From contig CM066037.1 in NCBI GenBank assembly GCA_033557465.1, positions 208,195,156-208,259,155 of the forward strand: 64,000 nucleotides of DNA, written 5' to 3'. The DNA is from Ichthyophis bannanicus (lineage: Eukaryota; Chordata; Amphibia; Gymnophiona; Ichthyophiidae). Position 1 is the stretch's first letter. Every line of letters starts with the position of its first letter. This document shows positions 51,885 to 62,976 of the stretch, in pieces. The notes beneath the pieces were generated by a model, which did no database searches, had not been told where the DNA came from, and saw only the letters and a program-made list of their open reading frames with translations. A program made the translations under genes and the position numbers.

Positions 51885-54800
51885 CTAAAACGGCTTGGTA
51901 TGAGTATTCTGGTGCGGGCCCGGGAACTTCAAACCAGAGTGAGAGGCCCCTTGCTTGGGCGCCCCTGGCGGGTGGGCGGAGGGATGACCTTTCCTCTTCC
52001 TAGGGAAGGAAGGTGTAGAGAGGCATTTTCCACCCCCAGGGGGAGGACGGGACCTAGGACGGCTTCTAACGCTGGGAGGGTTAGCGAAGCACTGAGCAAC
52101 CTGACGTAAGGCTTCACTATTGAAGAGGTGGTCTCCAGCACAAGGAGTATTACCCAAGTTATGTTGTGCCCGTCTGCACAAATCTGACGCCTGTAACCAT
52201 GCTGTACGACGTGCTCTGATGGCAATAGCAGAGGATCTGCTGACCGCCAGGAAGGAGTCTAGAGAAGCACGAGAAAGGAACCCAGAGATATTCCTGCAGT
52301 GATAAAGAAGCAAGGAATATTCAGAGGCCTTGGTTGCAGACAAAAAGGGAGACAACCGAGATAATCTCTCGGTGATCTCCCGGAGTGTCAGGCTCATATA
52401 AAAAATATATGAAAAAATTCTGGAAGCCAACATGGACATTTGGAAGGTTTGACGCCCCAGGGTATCCAGCGTTTGAGGCGCGACCTGGAGGGCGAGAAGA
52501 ATGCTTCTTCTTGCTTCCCACCTTCCTCAGCGCCGATTCCACCACGATGGAATGATGTGGAAGCAGGTGCTGCTGAAACCCCGGGGAGGGGGGCACCCGA
52601 TACAGAGCATGCATCGCTGTCGACGGTGCAGGAACCCTCAAAGGCGACCGCCATGCCTCCAGTAGAAGACCCTGCAGGGAAGGATGTAGAGGAAGCATTA
52701 CAGCCTCCTGTTCCGCAGGACCTGGACTTAGGGAAGGACCCTGGATGGGAATAGCAAGCAGGTCCGCCATGTCAAGAAGAAAATCCTGAAAAGACGGCTC
52801 TCCCAGAGGGGCTATGCCGTGGGAGGCGATGGCGGGAGGGGCCGCCAGGGCACCAAAAGGCCTATCGGACTGATGTCCGCTGGGCCGAGGAGGGTACCAA
52901 CAGTTCCGGATCGGGGCAGTCAGCATGGCGTCGTCGGTACCCGGGATTGATTCAAAGCTAAGCATCGAAGGGGTCAATGGCACCGATGGGACCGCAGGAA
53001 GCGGCCTCGGCCCCGACCCCGGCGATTGAAGCGGTTCCGCGGCATCCGGAGGGCAGTGGCTAGTAATCTCTGCTCTGCGTTGCGGGAAGAGACAGGGCCC
53101 GGTCCCGAAGCGTGTCGTAGCCAAGCCTTCGAGGCTGGATACCGATTCTAGGCTGGGCATCGAACCGAGCGAGGAGATCGACTCCCTCCTAGGGGGCTCC
53201 TGCGGCGGTGGCCGTGCCGGCGAGGCCGACCCTGGGGAGTGAATCGGAGCCGCGTCGATCGGCGTCGTGGGCATAGAGGGCCCCCGAGAACGACGCTCGG
53301 TGAAGAGGGGGTCATCCGACACCTGCGCCGAAGTCGGGCGGCAGGCCGTGCCAGACGCCGGGCCCGTTCCCGAACCCGGCTTGCCCGGAGGGAAAACCCT
53401 CCGGGGCAGACGACCCATCCCCGAGGGTACCCAGGCAACCCGGCGACGAGCTCCCACGGGGAGGGAAGCGCCAAACTCCGGCGCCGATGCCGGGGCACCG
53501 GCGCCTCTTCACGCTGGAACTACCCCCCTGGTAGGCCGGGATGACGGGAACCCAGGCTGGATCGAAGCGATCGAAGACACCGGGGTCCCCCTTCGAGCAA
53601 TGGGCAGGGCCCTCGCCGTCCGCGTCAATGCTGGTGGATCGCCCGTCTGGGATTGATCGACATACCCCGAGGACACCGGGGAAGGCCGACGGCGGTCCCT
53701 GGAGACGAGTGGGGCGCCCGACGCCCCCGGGGTAGCGGCGCCGCCCAAATCCGGCACCACCCCCGCGCAGGGCGAAGATACCAGCAAACCAGCGCGGGTC
53801 GAATCGATCGGCCCTGAAGGAAGCAAGGGCACCAGATGCCAATCCCCGGCGAAGAGTGGAATCCTTGACGCCGATGCCGATGTGCCGCCCGAAGCGGGTA
53901 CCACCTCCGCGCATGGCATGAATGTGGGACCACCAGACTGGGTCGAGTCGATCGGCCCCGGAGGTGCCGAGGACAGCCGCTGACGATCCCCGGTGAGGAG
54001 CGGGACGCTCGACCCCGACGCCGAGGGGTCGGTACCGCCCGAAGCGGATACCACCCTTGCGCATGGCCGGGACGTCAGAACGCCATACTGGATCGAGTCG
54101 ATCGGCCCCGGAGGCGCCGAGGACCGCAGCCGACAATCCCCGGTGAAGAGCGGAACGCCCGACACCGATGCCGATGGGTCGGTACCGCCCGAAGCAGATA
54201 CCACCCCCACGCATGGCAGGGATGTAGGAACGCCAGACTGGGTTGAGGCGAACAGCCCCGGAGGTGCCGAGGACACCAGATGACGATCCCCGGCGGGGAG
54301 TGGGACACTCGACGCCGACGCCGAGGAATCGGTACCGCCCGAAGCGGGTACCACCTCCGCGCATGGCAGGGAGGATGGAACGCCAGACTGGGTCGAGTCG
54401 ATCGGCCCCGGAGGTGCCGAGGACAGCAGCTGACGATCCCCGGTGAGGAGCGGGACGCTCGACACCGACGCCGATGCCGGGGGGTCGGTACCGCCCGAAG
54501 CGGATATCACCTCCGCGCACGGCTGGGATGTAGGGAAGCCAGACTGGGTAGAGTCGATCGGCCCCGGAGGTGCCGAGGACACCAGCTGACGATCCTTGGC
54601 GAAGAGTGGGACACTCGACGCCGGCGCCAATGCCGGGGAATCGGCACCGCTCGAAGCGGATACCGCCCTCGAGCATGGCTCGGGAATGTTCTGTGAGGAG
54701 CGAACCCCAGGAACAACCCGAAACCCCGTGGATGCTTTGGAGCCCGAAGACTCCCGCCGGGGTATATTGGCCAAGGGGGGCTTGAGGGGTTGGCCGGAGC

Positions 54801-55087
54801 CGTCGCCATGCTGCGCATGAGACTTGCCCCTCAAGACGGCTAGTTTTAACAGACTGTTGTGTAGTTACCTGATCCTGTAGAGAAGAAAAACCCGATGACC
54901 GCGCCTTGGGCGGGAAGACGTCATCGAGGGATACCTGGAAAAGGGAAGGTCTTCTCCCTATACTGAAGCCCGGAGGACCCGGGAGGAAAGGGTCAGGACC
55001 CAAACAGGAGAGGCACCAGGCGTTGGAGTCTAAGTGGAAAACTAAGTCTCCGCAGTGAGGGCACTTCTGGGGAGAAGGCGGCTCCAT
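51885..55087 (-). pseudogene. DIRS-IV gag with expanded repeat region
   Basis: Starts at ATG 55087 (MEPPSPQKCPHCGDLVFHLD) with a CxxC...CxxC cluster (CPHCG..WCLSC). A Ser/Pro/Gly-rich middle part is built from ~50-residue repeats (54700-53790). The conserved part comes next: FQDFLLDMADLLAIPIQG, MHALYRVPPSPGFQQHLLPH and SIVVESALRKV (53457-52600). The C-terminal part (52439-51885) reads LREITERLSRLSPFLSATKA, FLAVSRSSAIAIRARRTAWL and a basic tail. The reading moves between frames at about 54830, 53500 and 52500, so small indels exist unless these are sequencing errors. Confidence 0.72.
53790..54700 (-). repeat. 150-bp coding minisatellite in DIRS-IV gag
   Basis: The landmark TCGATCGGCCC recurs at about 53804, 53948, 54098, 54248, 54398 and 54554: steps 144, 150, 150, 150 and 156 bp, all multiples of six. 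In the frame 54834-53509 the unit reads SAPPGPIDSTQSG, then CAEVVPASGGTD, then SSVPLLTGDRQ. A second frame (55087-53312) is open across the same array. Confidence 0.8.
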
Positions 55088-55309
55088 GCTGTAAGTCCGG
55101 CAGGCCTCAACGAACCGAGGGAAGAAAGGGTTCCCTCTAGGTGACGAAATTTAAGAAAGGGAAAAAAAAAGAAAGGGCACGGAAGGTGCCATTGTCGGCG
55201 GGAAGAAAGGCCGCGACCACAGGAAAGAAAAAGAAAAGAAATTTCTGCGGTGGCAGGAGGGACGTCCTGCCTGCTCCGCGGAAAACGAAAAACTGGGGAG
55301 AGGCAGTAG

Positions 55310-55446
55310 GAAGGGCGGGAAGCCACCGCGCAGGCGCGGGGGATGCTCCCAAAGGCTTCTGATTGGATGCTGGGGAGCATTCCCGTGCGGGCTCCGTCGG
55401 CGACGTCTCCCACATGTGAAGACTCATTCCTGCTTGTTCCTGGAGA
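55310..55446. repeat. DIRS-IV right inverted terminal repeat
   Basis: CCACCGCGCAGGCGCGGGGG ... CCCACATGTGAAGACTCATT is the reverse complement of about 50170-50285. Confidence 0.8.
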
Positions 55447-55599
55447 TTGACGTTTCACCACTTCTTTTCAAACTCCAGAGCCAAAGCAGCAGAGCTGTAC
55501 TGCTACAATCACTCCCTTCCAGGCAGCCTGCAGAGAAGTTCCAGGGTAGGGGCTGAGCCTTGAACAGACAGAGACGACAACAGCAATTCTGCTTCTTTC

Positions 55600-55995
55600 T
55601 TTCTTTAATTACTCTTATATACCACATAACAAAACCATTCCATGTGGTGCACAAAAATATCATCAAATAAAGCAATAGATCAATATAAAACCCTTCCCTC
55701 CCACCCCCAACTCTACCAAAAGCAGCCTCCCAAACAGATATCAAACAATCATCGATCAAATACACATAAAGGCCTCCAGGCTGCCTAACCCCCAGCATAA
55801 ATTTCAGGTTACAACCTTCCCATCAAAAAGTCACTTAAAAAACATGTTTTCAGGCTCTTTTGAAAAGTGCTCAACTCCCTTTCATATCTGAGAGCAAATA
55901 TATTTAAACATAAGGGACTGGTTTTTCCAAATGCTTGTTCCAGAATTGCAAGCACCTGACCTGTGGTATAATATTTTTGTAACTGATATTGCAAT
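55600..55995 (-). mobile_element. LINE 3' end fragment (L2-like group)
   Basis: The minus strand encodes LEQAFGKTSPLCLNIFALRY and FQKSLKTCFLSDFLMGRL before a stop, like the last residues of an L2-group ORF. Its 3' UTR ends in a hairpin (ACCACAT..ATGTGGT) and a TTTC-rich plus-strand tail at 55604-55620. No RT is left. Confidence 0.45.
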
Positions 55996-56942
55996 GGGCT
56001 TGGAAGGGAAGGTTTGTCTTTTTCCTAGATGATGCAGAGATCTGCAACAGAGTGAACACTCCCATTTATTTATTTAGACAGAAAGAAAGTGAAACTGTGA
56101 AGGAGGGTGAAAGGGGCAAGTGTGAATTATGCAAAGAAGTGAGCCTACTACACACACGAGCACACTCCTCACACTGAATATGAGAAGAGGGTTTGGATTA
56201 AGATGGAACACACTACCAGTTATTCATCCACAGATCCAACAGAATACATAATGTGCAAAGCATAATGCAACATGCTTGTCAACTATATAACAAATACCCT
56301 TTACATTCCACCGAATGCTCATTTTTACACCTCTTATAAATGTTCAGCTTCTTGTTAAAATAGTTCCATCAATCCATGCTTATACAGTTGTAACTACCTT
56401 TTGCTTTAAATAGCCAGTACTGAGACAACAGAAAAATAGCATGTATTCTGTCTAATACATAACAGGGTCTATCTAATATCTCAACTTTTCTTTTTGCCTC
56501 CCACTCTCCCCTTTCCTCCCTGTCTTTCATAATAGTATGCACAGTTGATTACGTACTAAGTGTTTGGTACAATGGTATGATGAGAGAGGAGAGAGCAGAC
56601 CATCCTAGCACTTTTGGACAGAAGGGGTCTAGATATTCATTTTATGTCATTATTGTACTTTGTTCCTCCTCCATCCTTAATTCTTAACCATTAGAGCACT
56701 TCCTCTTCTCCCACTCTTCCCCATTCTTAACATCTCTTTATTATCCCCCCTCACCCCTCTCCCCCCTACAGGCCATATCGCTACCTGGACTATACTTACT
56801 GCTAAGAACTCTGACATCCTATTCCCTTCATTTAACATGTTTTAGGAACAGAGCATAGCTTATTATTCTGTTTATAGTCCATCATCTATCGATCTAATGG
56901 GCAATGGTTTAGTACTCGACTTCTCAGTCGGGCGGATAATGT
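55996..56942. other. Unassigned AT-rich stretch, probably including the L1 3' UTR
   Basis: Pyrimidine-rich tracts (CCTCCCACTCTCCCC near 56505 and 56760). The minus-strand L1 3' end must lie here, but I cannot place it because no tail or duplication is evident. Confidence 0.35.
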
Positions 56943-59900
56943 TTAAATATATGGCTCCCACACTTTTAAGAAACATTCCCATGGTCGGGTATTTGATTGT
57001 TCCTGTTCATATAACATGAGCTGATGTAAGGCTAACTTCCATGGTAATATTGACGGTCCTCCGGAAGCAGCCATACAGTTAAAATGCTTTTGCATGCCAT
57101 TAACAGTGAGAGGCAAACCATCTGTTTTCCACTCCCCACCATCCTGCATTTCCATTCCCTTTCTGTCCAATATCCAAAATTGCTTCTCGGGGATTTAATT
57201 GTATTGAGGTCCTCCTCACTCGGCTCATGCACTTACTTAAATGCCTCCAGAACTTCATTATCACTGGACATTTCCAAACATATGACCTAACGTTGCTTTA
57301 GGTGCATTGCATCGAGGGCAGTTCGTAATTCCAGCTCTATAAGCCCTGGAAGGGGCAAAGTGGAGTCTTCTGATTATGCAGAATTGCATTTCTCTGAGGT
57401 TAGCATTTGTCGTCAATTCAGGGGTCTGGACCAATACATAAAGGATCTCAACCCTCTCGAGGGGGATATCTAAATCCGTTTCCCACTGGCCTGCTATCCC
57501 AGTCAGATCAGGCAAAGTTTCAAACTCTGATAGATTTTTCCATATGTCTGCTATACGGGCTCGACCCTCTCCCCCAGCCATTAGCATTTCTTCTACTCAA
57601 GATATAATGCAGTGTTTTATTGCCTCCCTCGGTAGTGCCTGGACATAACTCCGGACTTGTAGATACGGGAATGTGTTCCTCGCAGACAAGCCAAAGCGTT
57701 CCTGCAATGAAGAGAAGGGTATTATCTCTCCTGCTTCTGATACCACATGTTCTACTCTCTCCAGTCTGTACTTTCGCCACTGGTAGTATGTCCGTCCAGT
57801 CAAGCCTGGCTGGAAGGCTGGGTTTCCCCGCCATAGGAGATAAGGCGTGGTCTCCGGCGTCCAGCCTGACACAACGCATATGCCATCCCCTACAGACCGA
57901 TGCTATCATAGCATTCCGTGGAATCAATGTGCAAGCAGGTGGCGATTGCAATATGTATTTGAGAGAAAGTGGGGCCACCAATGCCCTTTCAGCCTCCAGA
58001 GGGGTGGAGTCCTCAGAAGCATATAGCCAATCCTTCAAATGTCGGCACACACATGCCAAGTTGTAATTCATGATATCTGGTAGGCCTAATCCTCCATGTG
58101 CCCATGACTTTTTCAATGCCTGTATGTGTATTCGGGCTCTTCTGCCTTTCCACAAGAACAGGGTCAGTACATGATCAAAGCTTTTCCACTTCTTATGTCG
58201 CAAAGGTATCGGCAGGACCTGCAGCACATACAACCACCTAGGGAATATCATCATTTTATACAGAGCGATCCAACCGCTTAATGATAGTGGCAAATCTTTC
58301 CATCGACCAAGTCTCGTTTCCAAGTCCTTAAGTAGTGTCATGATATTACTTGTTTACAGTTGGTCTGGGTCTGCTGTAATCCATACACCCAAATATTTGA
58401 ATTAGCCCACTGCCCATTTCAGTGGGAACTGCCCTGCCATTTTTGTTATACCTCAGGTAAGATTGATAGGCCTCTGACTTGTCCAAATTTAATTTCAGTC
58501 CTGCAAAGTTTCCATATGAGTAGAATTCTTCCAACAATGTTTCCAACTTGCTCATTGGATCTCTCAAACAGACCAACATATCGTCAGCAAAGGCAGACAT
58601 GCAAAACTCTTCCTTCCCCAACTGTATGCCCATTAGAGAGGGATGTGTGCGGATTCGTTCCAAAAGGGGTTCCAGTTGTAGTACAAACAAGAGTGGCGAG
58701 AGAGGGCACCCCTGCCGGGTGCCTCTCTCAAGTAGGAAGGTCTGAGTGGTGTGCCCATTCACCAGCAGTGCTCCACAAGGTTTAGTATACAAAAGACGGA
58801 CCATGTTGACAAATTCCCCAACTATACTAAACTTTCCCAGTTCCATGTACATATACTCCCACTGAACCCTATCAAAGGCTTTTTCAGCATCAAAACTGAT
58901 GAAGATGGCCGGATCCTGCCTCCTGATGACTTCATATTGAGCTGCTAGCATCTTACTTACACTGCGTGCTATCGCATGGCCTTGGACAAATTCCACCTGC
59001 GAGTCTCCTATTAGTTTGGGAAGTAGAGGGGCCAAATGGTCTGCCATTATCTTGGCTAAGATTTTGATATCAATGTTGAGCAACAATATAGGTCTGTATG
59101 AGTCCGGTAATAAGGGGTCTTTTCCCCGGTTTTGGAATTACTGTTATAAGAGCTTGATTGGGTTCATATGGGAAGTCTCTTCTTTTAACTAGGTCCGCAA
59201 AGTATTCCACTAACAGTACTGCCACCTTATCTGACATTATTTGAAAGAACTCTGCCCGGTAACCATCTGGGCCTGGGGCACGTCCTTTCCACAATTTCCG
59301 AAAGCATTGCTGCACCTCAGATTGTTTAGCTTCACTACTTCCTCTGCCCCCAAGGACGGCAATTGTGAGGCTCTTAAAAATTCTATTGCTGCTTCTCTGT
59401 CACAGGGGTCAGCTTTATATAGTCCTGTATAGCATTCTCTTAAGATATCTTCCAGGTCTTGCTGGTCAGTTTGAATGTGCCCCTTTGTGTTTCGGAGGGC
59501 TCTAATTGCTCGTGATCCACCATCCAATTTTACTAAGGTCACCATGAGTTTCCCTGTTTTATTTCCATAGCGATGTAGGCGATAGCGATAATAAAACATT
59601 GACTGGCATGCCCTCTGGTGTAATATAGCATTCAGTTCCGCCTGGATGGCTAACATGTTGGTTTTGTGTTCCCCCGTTGGTTGCACCCCATATTTACGTC
59701 GGGCCTTCTGCAGGTCTTTTTTCAATTGGACTAGTCGTAGAGTCTGTGTCTTCTTTTTGGCCCTACTATAGGCTATGATATGGCCTTGTAGCACCACCTT
59801 AGCCGTTTCCCAAAAAAGAGCTGGATTGTCCTTGTGTGCCCCAATGTGTTCTTCATATTCCACTCACTGTGTTCGCAGAAATTTCTGAAAGTCTTTGTCA

Positions 59901-60660
59901 TCTGCTAAGTGGAGAGGAAATCTCCATTGACCAGCAGTATGATCTTTTCCCCATTCCAATTCTAGACTGATTAACGCATGGTCCGATATAGCTATCGGAC
60001 TGACATCTGCTTATGAACTCTCCCCACTAGAGCTGTTGCCACCAAGTAGTCGTCCAACCAGGACCCTGTACCGTGAGCTCTAGATATATGAATGTATTCT
60101 CGCTCCATAGGATGCATAATTCTCCAAACATCTATAAGGTCGTAACCTTCACATAGCCTTCTAAGGATACGAGAACTCCTTTGATCTCCTCCGTCTCTCC
60201 AAGCCATTCAATCCATGGCTTCATTGAGCACACAGTTGAAATCGCCTCCCAGTATGATTTTGAGAGGCATCTTCGCCTGCTAGTTGCTGTGTCAGTTGTT
60301 GATAGAAATGAGCATTATATTTATTCGGACCATAAATGTTTCCCAAGGTAATTGGCTGCCCTTGGAATTTGCCTCAGAGAAATAGATGATGTCCTTGGGG
60401 ATTTGCATATATTGCCTCCATCTTTAACTCGGCACGCTTATGTATTAAGATGGCCACCCCTGCCTTCTTTTCTTCAGACGAAGCACCATATAATTCCTCC
60501 ACTCACCATCTTTTCAGCTTTTGGTGTTCGATTTCAGTAAGGTGGGTCTCCTGTAAAAGAGCTATATCTGCTCCTTTGTCTCTAAGCATTTTTAAGATTT
60601 TATGTCTTTTAATGGGATGCCCAATTCCACATAGGTTCCAAGAGATGATACACAGTCCCT
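56943..60660 (-). pseudogene. L1-like ORF2, decayed
   Basis: The minus strand, in order: SWNLCGIGHPIKRHKILKML and ALLQETHLT (60660-60520), an endonuclease remnant including HISRAHGTGSWLDDYLVA (60207-59992), RT start WKGRAPGPDGYRAEFFQIMS (59315-), LNIDIKILAKIMADHLAPLL, SFDAEKAFDRVQWEYMY, GTRQGCPLSPLLFVLQLEPL and SAFADDMLVCL (59086-58346), WKDLPLSLSGWIALYKMMIF (58341-), and the Cys/His block CPRCNAPKATLGHMFG at about 57270-57330. At least five frame breaks. It is related to the L1 at 32674-38789 but clearly older. Confidence 0.85.
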
Positions 60661-61243
60661 TACCGGGCATTCCCTATCTTGTGGAAAGTCCATTTTCAAA
60701 TTTATCATTCCTGCCATTTGAGAACCCTCCCAGCCTAGGGTCCCCAAAGTCGGTACTCCTCCATTTTTTTATTTTGGATGTCCCTGTCATCAGAGTTCTT
60801 CCACGCACACCTGTATCAGACCACTTTCTGATCCATATTTTTACCTTGTTTCCTGCCCCTCCCCCCATTAGGCCCCTATTACCCTCCCTGCCCATCACTT
60901 ACTAGACTCCTAATGTGTCCGCATAGGGCTCCCTCTCTATTGGGCGTCCTAATTTGATCTTTCCTTATGGAATATTCGTTGCTTCAACTTATAACTGTGA
61001 CCGACTGCTAAATTCCAAAGCTTCTTAGCTAATATTATTAGCCCCCTGGGAACTTATCTCCTCCTCTCTTAGAATCTCACTCTTATATCACTAATCCACT
61101 CCCGCCTTCTCGTTCTTCTTCTACCCATCCCCATCCCATCATATCTTTCCTCCTCCCCCAGCTGCTATCTTAAAGGGTCTCTCTTGTCTTCTCCACAATC
61201 GGGTTCCAGAGTGAGGACACAGTGCATTGGGGAACGGAAGAGA
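60661..61243 (-). other. Probable L1 spacer upstream of ORF2
   Basis: No coding frame. C/T-rich on the plus strand, which mirrors the G-rich ORF1-ORF2 spacer of the L1 at 33640-34505. The expected ORF1 is absent before DIRS-V starts, so it may lie beyond DIRS-V. Confidence 0.4.
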
Positions 61244-61450
61244 AAGCATAGTTACTCACCTGTAACAGGTGATCTCCGGGAACAGCAGGAATTTAGTCTT
61301 CACATATGGGTATCATCAGTACCGACAGAGCCTGTGCGGGAACGCTCCCCAGTGTCCAATAGGAAAGCTTTTGGGAGCATCCCACAGCGCCTGCGTGCTG
61401 CCTTCCGCCTTTCCCAACTGTCCCTCTCCAGTTGAGTTTATAGCTGAGAC
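61244..61450. repeat. DIRS-V left terminal repeat
   Basis: GTTACTCACCTGTAACAGGTGATC ... CCTGCGTGCTGCCTTCCGCC parallels 50132-50290 of DIRS-IV. Its inverted partner is outside the window. Confidence 0.75.
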
Positions 61451-61510
61451 AGAGAGAGAGAGGGAAAGAGAGATAGAGAGATACAACTCCTAGGGGAGGT
61501 GAGTGGGTTG

Positions 61511-61608
61511 TGAAGACTAAATTCCTGCTGTTCCCGGAGATCACCTGTTACAGGTGAGTAACTATGCTATCTCCAGGAACAAGCAGGAATGTAGTCTTCA
61601 CATATGGG
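61511..61608. repeat. DIRS-V internal complementary region
   Basis: GTTACAGGTGAGTAACTATGC joined to TATCTCCAGGAACAAGCAGG, i.e. both termini as reverse complements in one block. Confidence 0.8.
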
Positions 61609-61725
61609 GACTCCCTAGCTGCAGATGCCAGGGAGAAACCCCAGAAGTTGTGTGCCCTTGTGAAAGGGCTCAACTTCCCACCATGGATCTCTGACATCCT
61701 ACCAGGAATGGTGGGTAGGAGTTGA

Positions 61726-62922
61726 TTAAGTATGGAACAGGTGTTGAAGAACAGCCTGACCAAACAAGGCATCCCGGCGGGAGTCCTTGTCTAAGCAGTA
61801 ATGGGCTGTGAAGGTATGAACCGAGGCCCAAGTAGCTGCTCGACAGATGTCGTCAATAGACACAGAGTGAAGATGAGCCATAGAAGCTGCCATGGCCCTC
61901 ACATTGTGAGCTGTGACATGGCCTTCCAAAGGAAGGTTTTTACTCTCATAGGCAAAAGAAATACTCCGTACAATCCAGTTGGACAGTGTTCTCTTGGAGA
62001 CTGGAAGTCCCAAATGACTAGGATCAAAAGCAACAAAAAGTTGAGAGGACTTTCTATGTTGCTGAGTTCTTTGCAAGTAAAAAGCTAAAGCTCTTTTACA
62101 ATCCAAAGTATGAAGATTCCTTTCTGCATTTGAGGCATGAGGCCTTGGGAAGAATACAGGAAGATAAACCACTTGGTTTAAATGAAAAGGTGACACCATC
62201 TTTGGCATAAAGTGTGGATGAGTTCTAAGGACTACCTTATCATGATGGAACCTTGTATAAGGAGGATCAGCCACCAATGCTTGCAATTCACTGATGTGAC
62301 GTGCTGATGTGATTGCAATAAGAAAGATGACCTTCCAGGAAAGGAATTTCAAAGAGGTAGTAGCTAATGGTTCAAAAGGCGGTTTCATGAGCTGCCCAAG
62401 AACCAGATTTAAGTCGCATGCCACCGGTGGTGACTTAATGGGAGGCTTAGTTAAAAGAAGGCCTCTCATAAATCTCGCTATGAGAGGATGAGAGGAAATA
62501 GGTTGTCCATTCAGAGGCTTGAAAGAAGCTGCAATAGCACTCAAATGAACTCTCACTGAATTGGTCTTAAGCCCTGTATTAGACAAATGAAGGAGATACT
62601 CCAGTAATGATTCCAGAGGTATCGCAAGAGGATCAAGACCCTTCTGTGAGCACCATATGGTAAACCTTTTCCACTTGAAAGCATAAGAGCGTCTTCTGGA
62701 TGGTTTCCTGGAAGCATAAAGGATATCCTTTACCTGCTGAGAAAGGTTAAGACCATGAAGTTCTAGGCTTTCAGCAACCAGGCCCTGAGATGCAGAGACT
62801 GGGGATTGGGATGCCACAGCATCCCCTCCTCCTGAGACAGGAGATCTGGAGCAGATCCCAACTCCAGAGAGGGAGCTTGAGAGAGATGTAGAAGCAGAGG
62901 GTACCACACTTGCCGTGGCCAA
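61726..62922 (-). CDS. DIRS-V tyrosine recombinase, open frame
   Basis: 398 codons uninterrupted; the true start is uncertain (the frame opens at TTG 62922). N-terminal core-binding region: RKPSRRRSYAFKWKRFTIWC, LLHLSNTGLKTNSVRVHLSA. Catalytic blocks: TSARHISELQALVA (Arg), MPKMVSPFHLNQVVYLPVFF, VTAHNVRAMAASMAHLHS (His-x-x-Arg) and HTFTAHYCLDKDSRRD (nucleophile Tyr), ending LQHLFHT. All catalytic positions of the tyrosine recombinase family are present. It would join the circular DNA product to a target. The ICR lies just downstream of its stop. Confidence 0.87.
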   Translation of the reverse strand: MATASVVPSASTSLSSSLSGVGICSRSPVSGGGDAVASQSPVSASQGLVAESLELHGLNLSQQVKDILYASRKPSRRRSYAFKWKRFTIWCSQKGLDPLAIPLESLLEYLLHLSNTGLKTNSVRVHLSAIAASFKPLNGQPISSHPLIARFMRGLLLTKPPIKSPPVACDLNLVLGQLMKPPFEPLATTSLKFLSWKVIFLIAITSARHISELQALVADPPYTRFHHDKVVLRTHPHFMPKMVSPFHLNQVVYLPVFFPRPHASNAERNLHTLDCKRALAFYLQRTQQHRKSSQLFVAFDPSHLGLPVSKRTLSNWIVRSISFAYESKNLPLEGHVTAHNVRAMAASMAHLHSVSIDDICRAATWASVHTFTAHYCLDKDSRRDALFGQAVLQHLFHT

Positions 62923-62976
62923 TGTGGAGCTATGAGAATCATATGGCCTCTGTCTCTCTGAAGCTTGAACAGGGTT

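Larger units (their letters stand above)
50124..55446 (-). mobile_element. DIRS-IV, gag-only DIRS derivative
   Basis: Has the same terminal family as DIRS-II and V: left AAAGCACAGTTACTTACCTG, right ..CTTGTTCCTGGAGA. Inverted repeats are about 50150-50330 and 55310-55430, and the ICR is at 50393-50487. It carries gag on the minus strand (55087-51885). The 1.4 kb where RT, RNase H and recombinase should lie (50488-51884) has none of their motifs in any frame. It looks like a nonautonomous element mobilised in trans, or a large internal replacement. Confidence 0.82.
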
